Assembly (NCBI RefSeq): GCF_900182905.1 | Contig: NZ_FXUF01000008.1 | Span: 124,001 to 188,000 of the forward strand | Length of the DNA stretch: 64,000 nt | Source: Anoxynatronum buryatiense | Lineage (GTDB): Bacteria; Bacillota; Clostridia; Peptostreptococcales; Tindalliaceae | Direction of reading: 5' to 3' | Shown: positions 18,491 to 27,108 of the stretch, piece by piece | Layout: each line of letters starts with the position of its first letter | Position numbering within the stretch: the stretch's first letter is position 1 | Position numbers and translations under genes: made by a program | The notes under the pieces: generated by a model | The model's input: the letters and a program-made list of their open reading frames with translations, nothing else | Databases searched by the model: none | Told to the model about the DNA's origin: nothing

Positions 18491-18566
18491 GAAGTGCAAC
18501 GTGTAAAGCGTAAAGGGCAAGGGTCATCGGGTATGGAGAACCAGGTAAAGGCCAGGAGGTGATGGG

Positions 18567-19019
18567 GTGTTAAAACCAATTGATCAGGGAATCCCAATGG
18601 AACGGTTGTTTCGACCGGGTGGTGTGACACCAATGGAACCTGGCAGCCAACAGGCTGCTGCTGTCAATCAGGGTGAAAGTACCGCTTTTGGCAAGGGCGA
18701 ATCCTGTGAAACTTGTGATAGCCGAAAATACAAAGATCGATCTGACGATCCCAGTGTTTCCTTTCAAAGCCCCACACATATATCGCCTGAGCAGGCATCG
18801 GTTAAGGTGAGGGCTCATGAACATGAACATGTTCGAAATGAGAAGGCTCAGGCGCAACGGGAAGGCCGCGAAGTCCTTTACCAGACGGTGGTGCTTCATG
18901 GGGGGATTTGTCCCGACTGTGGAAAACCTTACGTAGCCGGTGGTGAAACTCGAACGGTCACCCGGGGAAGTATCAGCGCAGAGGATCTGAAAGGGCAAGT
19001 GGTAGACACTTATATTTAA
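18567..19019 (+). CDS. SprA-family protein, putative zinc metalloprotease-like
   Basis: The 150-aa protein has the hallmarks of the SprA-related family: a CETCDSRKYKD cysteine pair, VSFQSPTHISPEQA, and RAHEHEHVRNE, which contains an HExxH-like histidine/glutamate cluster. A second cysteine pair (CPDCG) sits near the C-terminus, so a metal-binding protein is likely. No signal peptide is seen. The GTG start lies seven bases after AGGAGG. The biological role of the family is unknown to me. It has its own promoter and a strong terminator. Confidence 0.75.
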   Translation: MLKPIDQGIPMERLFRPGGVTPMEPGSQQAAAVNQGESTAFGKGESCETCDSRKYKDRSDDPSVSFQSPTHISPEQASVKVRAHEHEHVRNEKAQAQREGREVLYQTVVLHGGICPDCGKPYVAGGETRTVTRGSISAEDLKGQVVDTYI

Positions 19020-19025
19020 ACAAAA

Positions 19026-19048
19026 GACTGAGATTTCTCGGTCTTTTT
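19026..19048 (+). terminator. Terminator after the SprA-like gene
   Basis: GACTGAGA and TCTCGGTC pair with a two-base loop as written (four after opening the top pair) and run directly into TTTTT. Confidence 0.85.
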
Positions 19049-19185
19049 CCTTGTCTGACTGGAATGAGTACACAGAATAAAGACTTTCTGGCAAGGAAAA
19101 GCATCGATTTGAAAAAGGGAGAGTATAAGCTATGAGAAAAGTTAAGGATATTTTTTATAGCTCTAAGTTTGAGGAGGAGATGTAC

Positions 19186-20052
19186 ATGAATATACCGAAA
19201 TTCAAAGCTGAAAATGAGTGCATGAAATATGACCAATTACTCCATTATTCGAATATTGAGACACTTAGAATCATGCTTGACGAGCGAACCTTGAAGTGCA
19301 ACAGTTTGAAAAACGTCAATGATCTTTTAGAAAGGCAAAGAAAAGGGATAGAAGAGCAGGCTGATGCAACTTATGTTTCTTGCTTCAGTCATTGCCAATA
19401 TGAGACGGTTCCTTTTTGGTATCTGTATGGAGGAAGTGAATGTAGCAACAAAGTATTATTGAGATTCAATAATGTTGCGAAAAGTTTTGGAAATGCCATA
19501 AAAGACGATTGGGCGTTTACTGGAGATAAAAAATGCATATTTTATAATCCTAAAGATCTTTTTTCAAAGGAGATAGGTGGGATTAGTTATGATTTAAAAA
19601 ATGATTCTTGCATAGAAAGCAGTCAAACTATTCTGGCTGTTAGGTTGTTCGATGTTAAGTATGTACACCCAGATAATGAAGTGCTTACAAAAAACTATAA
19701 AACTAATGAAAAGATGACATTTGCAGAAAATGAGGTTGAATTGCCTGCTGAAGTTAATGACGTAAGGACAATTGGAAAATATAAAACGATCCATTGGAAA
19801 TATGAGGCTGAGACGCGTATTCAATGCATACTTAGGCATGGTAAAGGACCTTGTTTAGAACATATTTTGTTGCGACTTAAAGACGATTTTTTTAGGGATA
19901 TGGTTATAGTATCTAATCCATGGGCATCAGATGCTTTTTTAAGAGGGATAAAAACTGTGTTGGAACATTCGAATCTTCCGAAAGAGATTAAGGAAACAAT
20001 AACCGTACAGCGAAGTGAGCTGGATGGTCAAATAGTTGGATGTAATCGATGA
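19186..20052 (+). CDS. DUF2971-like protein, AT-rich (probable acquired gene)
   Basis: This is a 288-aa cytoplasmic protein with the pattern of DUF2971: an N-terminal HYSNIETLRIMLDERTLKCNSLKNVND, then YVSCFSHCQYETVPFWYLYGG. Such proteins are common in mobile or defence-adjacent regions and have no established function. ATG 19186 is preferred because GAGGAGG ends eight bases before it; an in-frame ATG at 19132 would add 18 residues and has a weaker site. The gene is clearly richer in A+T than its neighbours on both sides, which suggests horizontal acquisition. No partner gene of similar composition is next to it. Confidence 0.65.
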   Translation: MNIPKFKAENECMKYDQLLHYSNIETLRIMLDERTLKCNSLKNVNDLLERQRKGIEEQADATYVSCFSHCQYETVPFWYLYGGSECSNKVLLRFNNVAKSFGNAIKDDWAFTGDKKCIFYNPKDLFSKEIGGISYDLKNDSCIESSQTILAVRLFDVKYVHPDNEVLTKNYKTNEKMTFAENEVELPAEVNDVRTIGKYKTIHWKYEAETRIQCILRHGKGPCLEHILLRLKDDFFRDMVIVSNPWASDAFLRGIKTVLEHSNLPKEIKETITVQRSELDGQIVGCNR

Positions 20053-20203
20053 TGTATCACAAAAGGGAAGTATTGTCATTTTTAGGCTTTCAGCGTTTGA
20101 TGGGTAAATTAACTCTCTTCAATAACGCTTGAAATCACAAATACTTTAAAACTTGCTTTTCCGAATGCATAAAAAGAAAGAAAAAAACAAAGGAGGAGCA
20201 CCC

Positions 20204-21466
20204 ATGGAATCATGGATCATCTACCTGATGATGGGGATACAACTGTTGTTGCTGTTGGTGCTGGTGCTGCGGCAGAAGCCTGCATCCCATAAGGAAGAGC
20301 TGGAAAAACTGCTTCGGAAAAGTGAAGTCCTTGAACAGCAGTCTCAACGCATGGAACGGCAGATGAAGGAAGAACTGGAAAAAAACCGGGAAGCCTTCAG
20401 TCGCAACGAGAAAGAAGCCCGCCGGGAGTTGACGGACAGCCTTCGCCAGTTTGAGTCTGTCACAGAACGGCGTATGGAGCGGATTCGTGAAGTGATGGAA
20501 CAGAAAATGACGCAGCTGCAACAGGATAACAACACCCGGCTGGAAGAAATGCGGGCAACGGTGGATGAAAAGCTCCACAAAACCCTGGAGCACCGGCTGG
20601 GTGAATCCTTTAAGCAGGTGAGTGAACGGTTGGAGCAGGTGCATCAGGGGCTGGGGGAAATGCAGACCCTGGCCGCCGGCGTGGGGGATCTAAAAAAGGT
20701 GCTGACCAATGTAAAAACCCGGGGCACGCTGGGGGAATACCAGCTGGAAAACCTGCTGGAGCAGTTGATGACCAGTGACCAGTACGGCAAAAACGTGGCA
20801 ACTCGTCCCGGCAGCAATGAGCGGGTGGAGTTTGCCGTGAAAATGCCGGGCAGAAGTCAGGAGGACATTCCGGTATGGCTCCCTGTAGATGCCAAATTTC
20901 CCACAGAAGATTACCAGCAGCTGCTGGAAGCCTATGAAGTGGGTGACGCCACGGTGATCGACCAGTGCCGAAAAAAGCTGGTGCAGCGGATGAAAACAGA
21001 AGCTAAAAACATCCGGGACAAATACGTGGAACCACCTCACACCACTGATTTCGGCATCCTGTTCCTTCCCTTTGAAGGGCTCTATGCCGAAGTGCTGCGC
21101 CTGGATCTTTTCGAAGTGCTGCAACGGGAGTACAAGGTGATGATTGCCGGCCCCACCACATTGGCCGCTTTCCTTAACAGTCTGCAAATGGGCTTTCGCA
21201 CCCTGGCCATTGAAAAGCGCTCCAGTGAAGTGTGGGAGCTGTTGGGAGCGGTGAAAAGTGAGTTTGGAAAGTTTGCCGGTATTCTGGAAAAGACCCGTCA
21301 AAAGCTGGATGAAGCCGGTAAGGTCATCGACACGGCCGGAGTGCGCACCCGTGCCATTGAGCGGCGGCTGCGTGAAGTGGAAGCCCTGCCGGCAGAAGCC
21401 GGGGAAAAACTGTTGGGAAGCGGGTTTTCCCAGTCAACGGAGGAAACGAATCGTGACTTTGAATAA
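20204..21466 (+). CDS. rmuC: RmuC-family DNA recombination protein
   Basis: The 420-aa protein has an N-terminal membrane anchor (residues 4-22), a long coiled coil (about 30-165), then the RmuC nuclease-like domain with GTLGEYQLENLLEQ, WLPVDAKFPTEDYQ and the DFGILFLPFEGLYAE region. RmuC limits recombination at inverted repeats in E. coli; the catalytic role is predicted. AGGAGG lies before ATG 20204. The last 14 bases overlap the mutY frame, so the two repair genes form an operon. Confidence 0.92.
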   Translation: MESWIIYLMMGIQLLLLLVLVLRQKPASHKEELEKLLRKSEVLEQQSQRMERQMKEELEKNREAFSRNEKEARRELTDSLRQFESVTERRMERIREVMEQKMTQLQQDNNTRLEEMRATVDEKLHKTLEHRLGESFKQVSERLEQVHQGLGEMQTLAAGVGDLKKVLTNVKTRGTLGEYQLENLLEQLMTSDQYGKNVATRPGSNERVEFAVKMPGRSQEDIPVWLPVDAKFPTEDYQQLLEAYEVGDATVIDQCRKKLVQRMKTEAKNIRDKYVEPPHTTDFGILFLPFEGLYAEVLRLDLFEVLQREYKVMIAGPTTLAAFLNSLQMGFRTLAIEKRSSEVWELLGAVKSEFGKFAGILEKTRQKLDEAGKVIDTAGVRTRAIERRLREVEALPAEAGEKLLGSGFSQSTEETNRDFE

Positions 21467-22541
21467 CAATGAATTCCCCTGGACACCTGCGCTGCTCCAG
21501 TGGTTTGAAGTCAATCAGCGCCCCATGCCATGGCGGCAAACCTCCACCCCCTATTACCGGTGGCTGTCGGAAATCATGCTGCAGCAAACCCGGGTGGATA
21601 CGGTGATTCCCTATTTTCACCGGTTTGTGGAGCGGTTCCCCAGGGTTGAACATCTGGCAGAAGCATCGGAAGACGAAGTATTGAAACTGTGGGAAGGCCT
21701 GGGCTACTATTCCCGGGCTCGGAACCTGTTGAAGGCGGCCAGGGTGATGGTGGCGGAACATCAGGGCACCTTTCCGGCAACTGAAAAAGAAGCCCTGGCC
21801 CTCCCGGGCATTGGCCCTTATTCAGCAGCGGCGGTGTTAAGCATGGCCTATGGGGTTCCTCTCCCCTCGGTGGATGGCAATGTGCTGCGGGTATACGCCC
21901 GCCTGACGGCACTGGCGGAAAACGTGCTGGAACCGGCCACGGTGAAAAGGGTACAGGGAGCACTGAAGACGGCCATGCCACAGCACCGGCCGGGTGACTT
22001 CAATGAGGCCATGATGGAGTTGGGAGCGGTGATCTGCCTGCCTGTCAGTCCGCTGTGTCAGAACTGCCCCATCCAGGACCACTGCGAAGCCCACAGGCAG
22101 CATCGGGTGGAGCAACTGCCCCTTCGCATAAAGAAAGACCGCACCACCCGGCATCATTACCTGGTGATGTACCTGCAAAATGCGGCAGGTACCTGTGTGG
22201 CGGCACAAAAAAACCCGCCCAGCGGTTTGCTGGGTGGGTTGTGGGCGTTTCCCATGATGGAAGTGACGGCAGATCATGAAGACATGAAAGCGTTGCCGGC
22301 TCTGGCAGCCAAAGAAGCGGTCGCCAGGTGGCAGATCACACTGCAGCAGCCGGAGGCTGTCGGCAGGCTGCGCCACGTATTCAGTCATCGCCACTGGACG
22401 ATGTGGGTGGTAAGTGCCGTGTCGGAGGAGCTGCCGCCGGCTTGTGAATGGCTGCCCCATGCTGAGCTGTCTGTCAAAGCCTTCCCCGAGGTGTATCAGA
22501 AGGTGATGCGGCTCATGGATGAACGGGCGGCGTCAATCTGA
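21453..22541 (+). CDS. mutY: A/G-specific adenine glycosylase
   Basis: This removes adenine mispaired with 8-oxoguanine. The 362-aa protein has the catalytic Glu in SEIMLQQTRVDT, a helix-hairpin-helix ALPGIGPYSAAAV, the catalytic Asp in PSVDGNVLRV, and the 4Fe-4S ligands C-x6-C-x2-C-x5-C (CLPVSPLCQNCPIQDHC). A NUDIX-like C-terminal domain follows. The GTG at 21453, with GGAGG eight to nine bases upstream, gives a normal N-terminus and overlaps rmuC by 14 bases. The 3' end overlaps the convergent argH by 46 bases. Confidence 0.93.
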   Translation: MTLNNNEFPWTPALLQWFEVNQRPMPWRQTSTPYYRWLSEIMLQQTRVDTVIPYFHRFVERFPRVEHLAEASEDEVLKLWEGLGYYSRARNLLKAARVMVAEHQGTFPATEKEALALPGIGPYSAAAVLSMAYGVPLPSVDGNVLRVYARLTALAENVLEPATVKRVQGALKTAMPQHRPGDFNEAMMELGAVICLPVSPLCQNCPIQDHCEAHRQHRVEQLPLRIKKDRTTRHHYLVMYLQNAAGTCVAAQKNPPSGLLGGLWAFPMMEVTADHEDMKALPALAAKEAVARWQITLQQPEAVGRLRHVFSHRHWTMWVVSAVSEELPPACEWLPHAELSVKAFPEVYQKVMRLMDERAASI

Positions 22542-23899
22542 CGTTTCACTTCCGACCGGGCAGTGCCGCCAAAACTGTTGCGGCGGTCCACGGCAGCTTC
22601 AATGGTGAGGCGGAGAAAAAGATCTTCCTGAATGGCCCCGTGGAAAGACTGCCATTCTGCCAGGCTCAACCCTTCAAAGCCGGTATCCTTGGCCAGGCAC
22701 TGCTGAACCGCCTGGCCCACAATATGGTGGGTTTCCCGGAAAGGAACCCCCTTTTCCACCAGATATTCTGCCACGTCTGTGGCCAGCAGGAATCCTTTTT
22801 CAAGATGAGGCTGGAGAGAAGCTTCCTTTATCTGAATTTCTGTCAGCAATGACGGCAGCAGTCCCAGCACTTCTCCAACGGTTTTCAGAGCATGGAACAC
22901 CGGGCGTTTGTCTTCCTGCAAATCCCGGTTATAGGTGAGGGGCAGGCCCTTCAGGTTCACCATCAGGTCCTGCAGGGCGGCCAGCACACCGCTGGTTTTC
23001 CCCCGCATCAGCTCCAGGGCATCCGGGTTCTTTTTATTGGGCATCATACTGGAGCCGGTGCAAAAGGCATCCGGCAGTTCAATGAAATCAAATTCCGATG
23101 TGTTCCAGAGAATCAGGTCTTCACACAGACGGCTCACATGCAGCATAAAGGTGGAAGCCGCAAAAAGGAACTCCAGCAGGTAATCCCTGTCAGATACGGT
23201 GTCCAGGCTGTTTTCTGTCACGCCGGCAAAGCCCAGTAACCGGGTAGTCACGTGCCGGTCAATGGGCAGGGTGGTGCCCGCCAGGGCCCCGGCTCCCAGC
23301 GGGTTCAGATCGGTGGTGTCCAGGGCGGCACTGAGGCGCACCATGTCCCGGTGGAACTTCCAGAAATAAGCCATCCAGAAATGGCCCAAAGAAATGGGCT
23401 GGGCATGCTGCAGGTGGGTGAAGCCGGGAATAAACACATCCATGTCTTTTTCGGCCCGGTTGGTCAGGGCTTCCAGCAGCTTTTTCTGGCCTTCCAGCAG
23501 CTCAGCGATCCGCTTTTTCATAAACAGGCGGTAGTCTGTGGCCACCTGGTCATTTCGGGATCGGCCGGTGTGAATCTTGGCACCCATGGGCCCCAGCTTT
23601 TCGATGAGTCGGGCCTCGATATTCATGTGAACATCCTCCAGTGAGATCTGGGGAACCAGGGTGCCTGCTTCGATCTCCTGTTCAATTTCAAACAGGGCCT
23701 TGTCGATGGCTTCCTGCTCGTCGGCCGTTAACAACCCCACGTGATAGAGCATGGCACCGTGAGCCCGGCTGCCGGCGATGTCTTCCCGGTAAAACTGCCA
23801 GTCCACATCCAGTGACTGGCTGAACTGCTGCATTTTTTCAGTAGGAGAGGCAGCAAAGCGGCCGCTCCACAGGGCTTTATGAGTCGTGTCGTTATTCAT
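22496..23899 (-). CDS. argH: Argininosuccinate lyase
   Basis: This enzyme splits argininosuccinate into arginine and fumarate, the last step of arginine synthesis. The 467-aa protein begins with LWSGRFAASPTEKMQQF and has the fumarase-superfamily signature GSSMMPNKKNPD. The start at 23899 has GGGAGG upstream, giving the normal length. It stands alone here: argG is not adjacent. The 3' end runs 46 bases into mutY on the other strand, with no terminator between them. A good promoter and two ARG-box-like sites lie upstream. Confidence 0.95.
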   Translation of the reverse strand: MNNDTTHKALWSGRFAASPTEKMQQFSQSLDVDWQFYREDIAGSRAHGAMLYHVGLLTADEQEAIDKALFEIEQEIEAGTLVPQISLEDVHMNIEARLIEKLGPMGAKIHTGRSRNDQVATDYRLFMKKRIAELLEGQKKLLEALTNRAEKDMDVFIPGFTHLQHAQPISLGHFWMAYFWKFHRDMVRLSAALDTTDLNPLGAGALAGTTLPIDRHVTTRLLGFAGVTENSLDTVSDRDYLLEFLFAASTFMLHVSRLCEDLILWNTSEFDFIELPDAFCTGSSMMPNKKNPDALELMRGKTSGVLAALQDLMVNLKGLPLTYNRDLQEDKRPVFHALKTVGEVLGLLPSLLTEIQIKEASLQPHLEKGFLLATDVAEYLVEKGVPFRETHHIVGQAVQQCLAKDTGFEGLSLAEWQSFHGAIQEDLFLRLTIEAAVDRRNSFGGTARSEVKRQIDAARSSMSRITF

Positions 23900-23933
23900 G
23901 GTTTTTCCTCCCCTGATGCGGATGATTTTCTTC

Positions 23934-23962
23934 ATCATACTGGAGCAGTGGCATGAAGTCAA
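23934..23962 (-). promoter_or_regulatory. argH promoter
   Basis: On the minus strand TTGACT (23957-23962) and TATGAT (23934-23939) are 17 bases apart, about 35 bases upstream of the argH start. Confidence 0.7.
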
Positions 23963-23968
23963 CAAAAA

Positions 23969-24002
23969 AGAATATTTATACATATATGCGATTATTAATT
24001 CA
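23969..24002 (-). promoter_or_regulatory. Two ARG-box-like sites upstream of argH
   Basis: On the minus strand TGAATTAATAATCG (23989-24002) and TGTATAAATATTCT (23969-23982) each match 12 of 14 positions of the arginine-repressor consensus TGAATWWWWATTCA, with centres 20 bases apart. They lie just upstream of the -35 element, so repression by simple occlusion is not certain. Confidence 0.4.
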
Positions 24003-24178
24003 AATGCGGTCTCTGTGACGTGCATTTAACCCATTGTAACAGCAACTGGAAACAAGTAGATCTGGAACTGGAGGTTCGGTGTAATACCGGGGGCACTTAC
24101 AAAATCATAATGTTGCCAATTAATGCTGCCAAATAAGGGTGCCTAAATGCCAGTATTAGTCGCCTGAATGGCAAACTT

Positions 24179-24287
24179 TTGAATAGTCAATAAAAAACAA
24201 TATGAACTAAAGATGGACGTTATGCACATAACCTTCACAATTTTCTGAGAGTGTCATAAAATGACCTCAGAGTTGTGGAGGTTTTTT
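24179..24287 (+). terminator. Leader promoter and strong hairpin terminator before the malic enzyme gene
   Basis: A weak promoter (TTGAAT 24179-24184, 16 bases, TATGAA 24201-24206) would start RNA near 24213. A long hairpin follows: 24231-24240 pairs with 24273-24282, CTGAG (24245) with CTCAG (24266), and GTCAT with ATGAC around an AAA loop, then T residues at 24282-24287. It ends 43 bases before the malic enzyme start, so it could attenuate the operon or end a short RNA. The rest of 23900-24330 shows no gene. Confidence 0.55.
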
Positions 24288-24329
24288 CTGCATAAAAGGA
24301 AAACGTTTGGATATTAAGGAGGGAATGTA

Positions 24330-25517
24330 TTGTCAACGACAGGTGAAAGAAGCTTGGAGATGCATGAAAAAAATCAGGGGAAGATTGAAGTGGTGTCCAA
24401 AGTTCCGGTGAAAACACGGGACGATCTCAGCATTGCGTACACCCCGGGAGTGGCAGAACCCTGCAAGCAGATTGCGGAAGAAAAAGAGTTGGTGTACCGC
24501 TATACAGCCAAAGGCAATCTGGTTGCTGTGGTATCCGATGGAACTGCTGTGTTGGGCCTGGGAGACATCGGACCTGAAGCCAGCATGCCTGTCATGGAAG
24601 GGAAAGCCATTCTGTTCAAGTGCTTTGCGAATGTGGATGCGTTTCCCATCTGCCTGGATACAAAAGATCCGGACGAAATTGTTAAAACAGTGGCGTATCT
24701 GGCACCCACCTTTGGCGGCATCAACCTGGAAGATATTTCTGCACCCCGCTGTTTCGAAATTGAAGAGAAACTGAAGAAAACGCTGGATATCCCCGTTTTT
24801 CATGATGATCAGCACGGAACCGCCATTGTGACCCTTGCAGGAACCATCAATGCGCTGAAAGTGGTTAAGAAGGAGTTTAAAGACTGCCGTTTTGTGATTA
24901 CGGGCGCCGGCGCCGCCGGGGTTGCCATTGCCAAGTTGTTGCTCCACATTGGTGTGAAAGACATTTTCCTGGTGAACCGGGAAGGCATCATTTGCGAAGG
25001 TCAGTCACACAAGAACCCATATGTGGCAGAAATGGCCCAGGTTACCAACCGGGAAAAGCGACAGGGTAAACTTGAAGATGCGTTTAAGGGCACCGATGTG
25101 TACATTGGCGTGTCAGGCCCCAATATGGTGACGAAAGAAATGATTCAACAGATGAATGAAAATGCCATTGTTTTCGCCATGGCAAACCCCACGCCGGAAA
25201 TCATGCCGGAAGAGGCCAAGGCGGGAGGAGCGGTGGTCATAGGTACCGGACGTTCTGACTTCCCCAACCAGGTCAACAATGTGCTGGCCTTTCCAGGTGT
25301 TTTTCGTGGCGCATTGGATGTGCGTGCCAGCGATATAAATGAAGAAATGAAAATCGCCTCGGCCAACGCCATTGCATCCATCATCGGAGATGACGAACGA
25401 TCCCCTGACTATGTGATTCCGGATGCCTTTGATCTGAGGGTGGTGGAAAGGGTTACTAAAGCAGTTTCAGAAGCTGCAGTCAAAACAGGTGTGAACCGCA
25501 TCCCCTACACACCATAA
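24330..25517 (+). CDS. NAD(P)-dependent malic enzyme, short form
   Basis: This enzyme decarboxylates malate oxidatively to pyruvate. The 395-aa protein has the malic enzyme features AYTPGVAEPCKQI, the region FHDDQHGTAIV with the metal-binding aspartates, the dinucleotide motif GAGAAGVAIAKLL, and the segment MANPTPEIMPEEA. The length fits the small bacterial type. TTG 24330 is supported by AAGGAGGG six bases upstream; a start at ATG 24360 would be shorter and lacks that spacing. With the carrier gene that follows it forms a malate uptake and conversion unit, linked to citrate lyase downstream. Confidence 0.93.
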   Translation: MSTTGERSLEMHEKNQGKIEVVSKVPVKTRDDLSIAYTPGVAEPCKQIAEEKELVYRYTAKGNLVAVVSDGTAVLGLGDIGPEASMPVMEGKAILFKCFANVDAFPICLDTKDPDEIVKTVAYLAPTFGGINLEDISAPRCFEIEEKLKKTLDIPVFHDDQHGTAIVTLAGTINALKVVKKEFKDCRFVITGAGAAGVAIAKLLLHIGVKDIFLVNREGIICEGQSHKNPYVAEMAQVTNREKRQGKLEDAFKGTDVYIGVSGPNMVTKEMIQQMNENAIVFAMANPTPEIMPEEAKAGGAVVIGTGRSDFPNQVNNVLAFPGVFRGALDVRASDINEEMKIASANAIASIIGDDERSPDYVIPDAFDLRVVERVTKAVSEAAVKTGVNRIPYTP

Positions 25518-25567
25518 AATGTGCCAGCGTGTCAATTTAGGTGATGAAAAAAAGGAGGAAATCATTC

Positions 25568-26899
25568 ATGAGTAGCGAACAAGCAGTTGTTGTCAATGAA
25601 CAACTTTCTCACCCTGAGAAGAAAGCCTATACCATCATCGGATTCCCTGTGCCTTTATTCCTATTGTTAACTGCCGTCGTATTTGCAGCGATCGTTACCG
25701 GCCGGCTGCCCGGCGGTATGATCGGCGGCTTTGCTTCCATGATCATTTTGGGTGCTATCTTCTTTGAAATTGGGACCCATACACCCATTGTCAACACCTA
25801 CTTGGGAGGTGGCGCCATTGTCTGTATCTTCGGCAGCTCCGCTTTGGTCTATTTCAACATCCTGCCTGAAGCCACCGTGGCCACGATGGACACCTTCATG
25901 AAAGGCGGCGGCTTTCTGGACTTCTACATTGCCGCACTTATCACCGGCAGTATCTTGGGCATGAACCGCAAACTCCTTATCAAAGCCTCCATCCGTTACC
26001 TGCCTGCTATCCTGGGAGGCGTCATTGCCGCCATGGGTGCTGCAGCCCTCGTAGGTACACTGATTGGCTTTGGTGCCCGTGAAGCCATGCTCTTCATCGC
26101 CCTGCCCATCATGGGCGGTGGTATGGGCGCCGGTGCCGTTCCCCTGTCTCAGATCTTTGCCCAACCCCTGAACCTGGAGCCGGAAGGCGTTCTCTCCATC
26201 ATGGTGCCAGCCCTGGCCATGGGAAACGCGGTGTCGATTGTCGCCGCAGGATTACTGAACAAATATGGTAAAGGTAGACCCAACCTCTCAGGTGAAGGAC
26301 AACTGATGATAGTTAAGGAAGATAATGCAAAAGAGGATACCCAGCCTGAAAAAGAACTGCCTCTGGACGTCAAACTCATGGGCATGGGCATGCTCATGGC
26401 CACCGCTTTCTTCACCTGGGGGAACTTCCTGGGTCAATTTCTCCCATCCATTCACCCCTACGCCCTGATGATTATCACTGTAGCTGTGTTTAAAGCCTTC
26501 GGATGGCTCCCTCATAAGTTTGAATCCGCTGCCAACCAGTGGTTCCGCTTTATCATGGGATATACCACCGGCGCCCTCCTGGTGGGCATCGGCATCTCCT
26601 ACACTAACCTGGGCCAGATCATCGCAGCCTTTACCATTCAATACATCATTCTGGTGGTCGTCGTAGTCATCGCCGCCATCCTGGGCTCCGGCTTCGTGGG
26701 CCGCCTCATGGGCTTCTACCCCATCGAAGCATCCATCACCGCCGGCCTCTGCATGGCCAATATGGGCGGCACCGGCGACGTGGCCGTGCTGTCAGCAGCA
26801 GATCGGATGGAACTCATGCCTTTCGCACAAATTTCCTCCCGAATTGGCGGTGCCTTTATGCTGATTCTGGCCAGTTTCCTGATTAACCTTTTCCTCTGA
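25568..26899 (+). CDS. 2-Hydroxycarboxylate transporter (CitS/MaeN family)
   Basis: This 443-aa membrane protein belongs to the 2-hydroxycarboxylate transporter family, which moves malate, citrate or lactate with Na+ or H+ or by exchange. The two pore-loop GGxG motifs are present: PIMGGGMGAGAVPLSQI and MANMGGTGDVAVLSAADRM. The length is typical. AAAGGAGG precedes ATG 25568. The gene lies 50 bases after malic enzyme and upstream of citDEF, so malate and/or citrate are the likely substrates. Many codons in the second half end in C, more than in neighbouring genes. Confidence 0.92.
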   Translation: MSSEQAVVVNEQLSHPEKKAYTIIGFPVPLFLLLTAVVFAAIVTGRLPGGMIGGFASMIILGAIFFEIGTHTPIVNTYLGGGAIVCIFGSSALVYFNILPEATVATMDTFMKGGGFLDFYIAALITGSILGMNRKLLIKASIRYLPAILGGVIAAMGAAALVGTLIGFGAREAMLFIALPIMGGGMGAGAVPLSQIFAQPLNLEPEGVLSIMVPALAMGNAVSIVAAGLLNKYGKGRPNLSGEGQLMIVKEDNAKEDTQPEKELPLDVKLMGMGMLMATAFFTWGNFLGQFLPSIHPYALMIITVAVFKAFGWLPHKFESAANQWFRFIMGYTTGALLVGIGISYTNLGQIIAAFTIQYIILVVVVVIAAILGSGFVGRLMGFYPIEASITAGLCMANMGGTGDVAVLSAADRMELMPFAQISSRIGGAFMLILASFLINLFL

Positions 26900-26992
26900 T
26901 AAGAAACGCTATGGAACATATTGCAATAAAAGAAACCTGTCGAAAGATGACGGTCCTTAACAGAAAGACATGAATCTCATACTGGTAGTCTA

Positions 26993-27032
26993 ATAGCCGC
27001 AGGCAGCTGATTTCTCAGCGGCCTGCGGCTAT
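26993..27032 (+). terminator. Long hairpin after the hydroxycarboxylate transporter
   Basis: ATAGCCGCAGGC and GCCTGCGGCTAT form a 12-bp perfect stem, with a further inner CAGCTGA/TCAGC pairing. The tail ATTATTAAATT is only partly T-rich. Confidence 0.6.
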
Positions 27033-27108
27033 ATTATTAAATTGATCACCGAAGTTATATGAGTGAGAAAGAGGATCCTATTTACTACAAAAAAGTGAGG
27101 TGCTAACC

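Noticed and set aside
24240-24290. A TPP-type riboswitch, because CTGAGA occurs before the malic enzyme gene
   Set aside because: The other conserved thiamine-box parts are missing and the bases are explained by the terminator stem.
26149-26899. Foreign origin of the second half of the hydroxycarboxylate transporter based on C-ending codons
   Set aside because: The protein is continuous with intact motifs in both halves; the codon shift alone is not enough evidence for a fusion or transfer.
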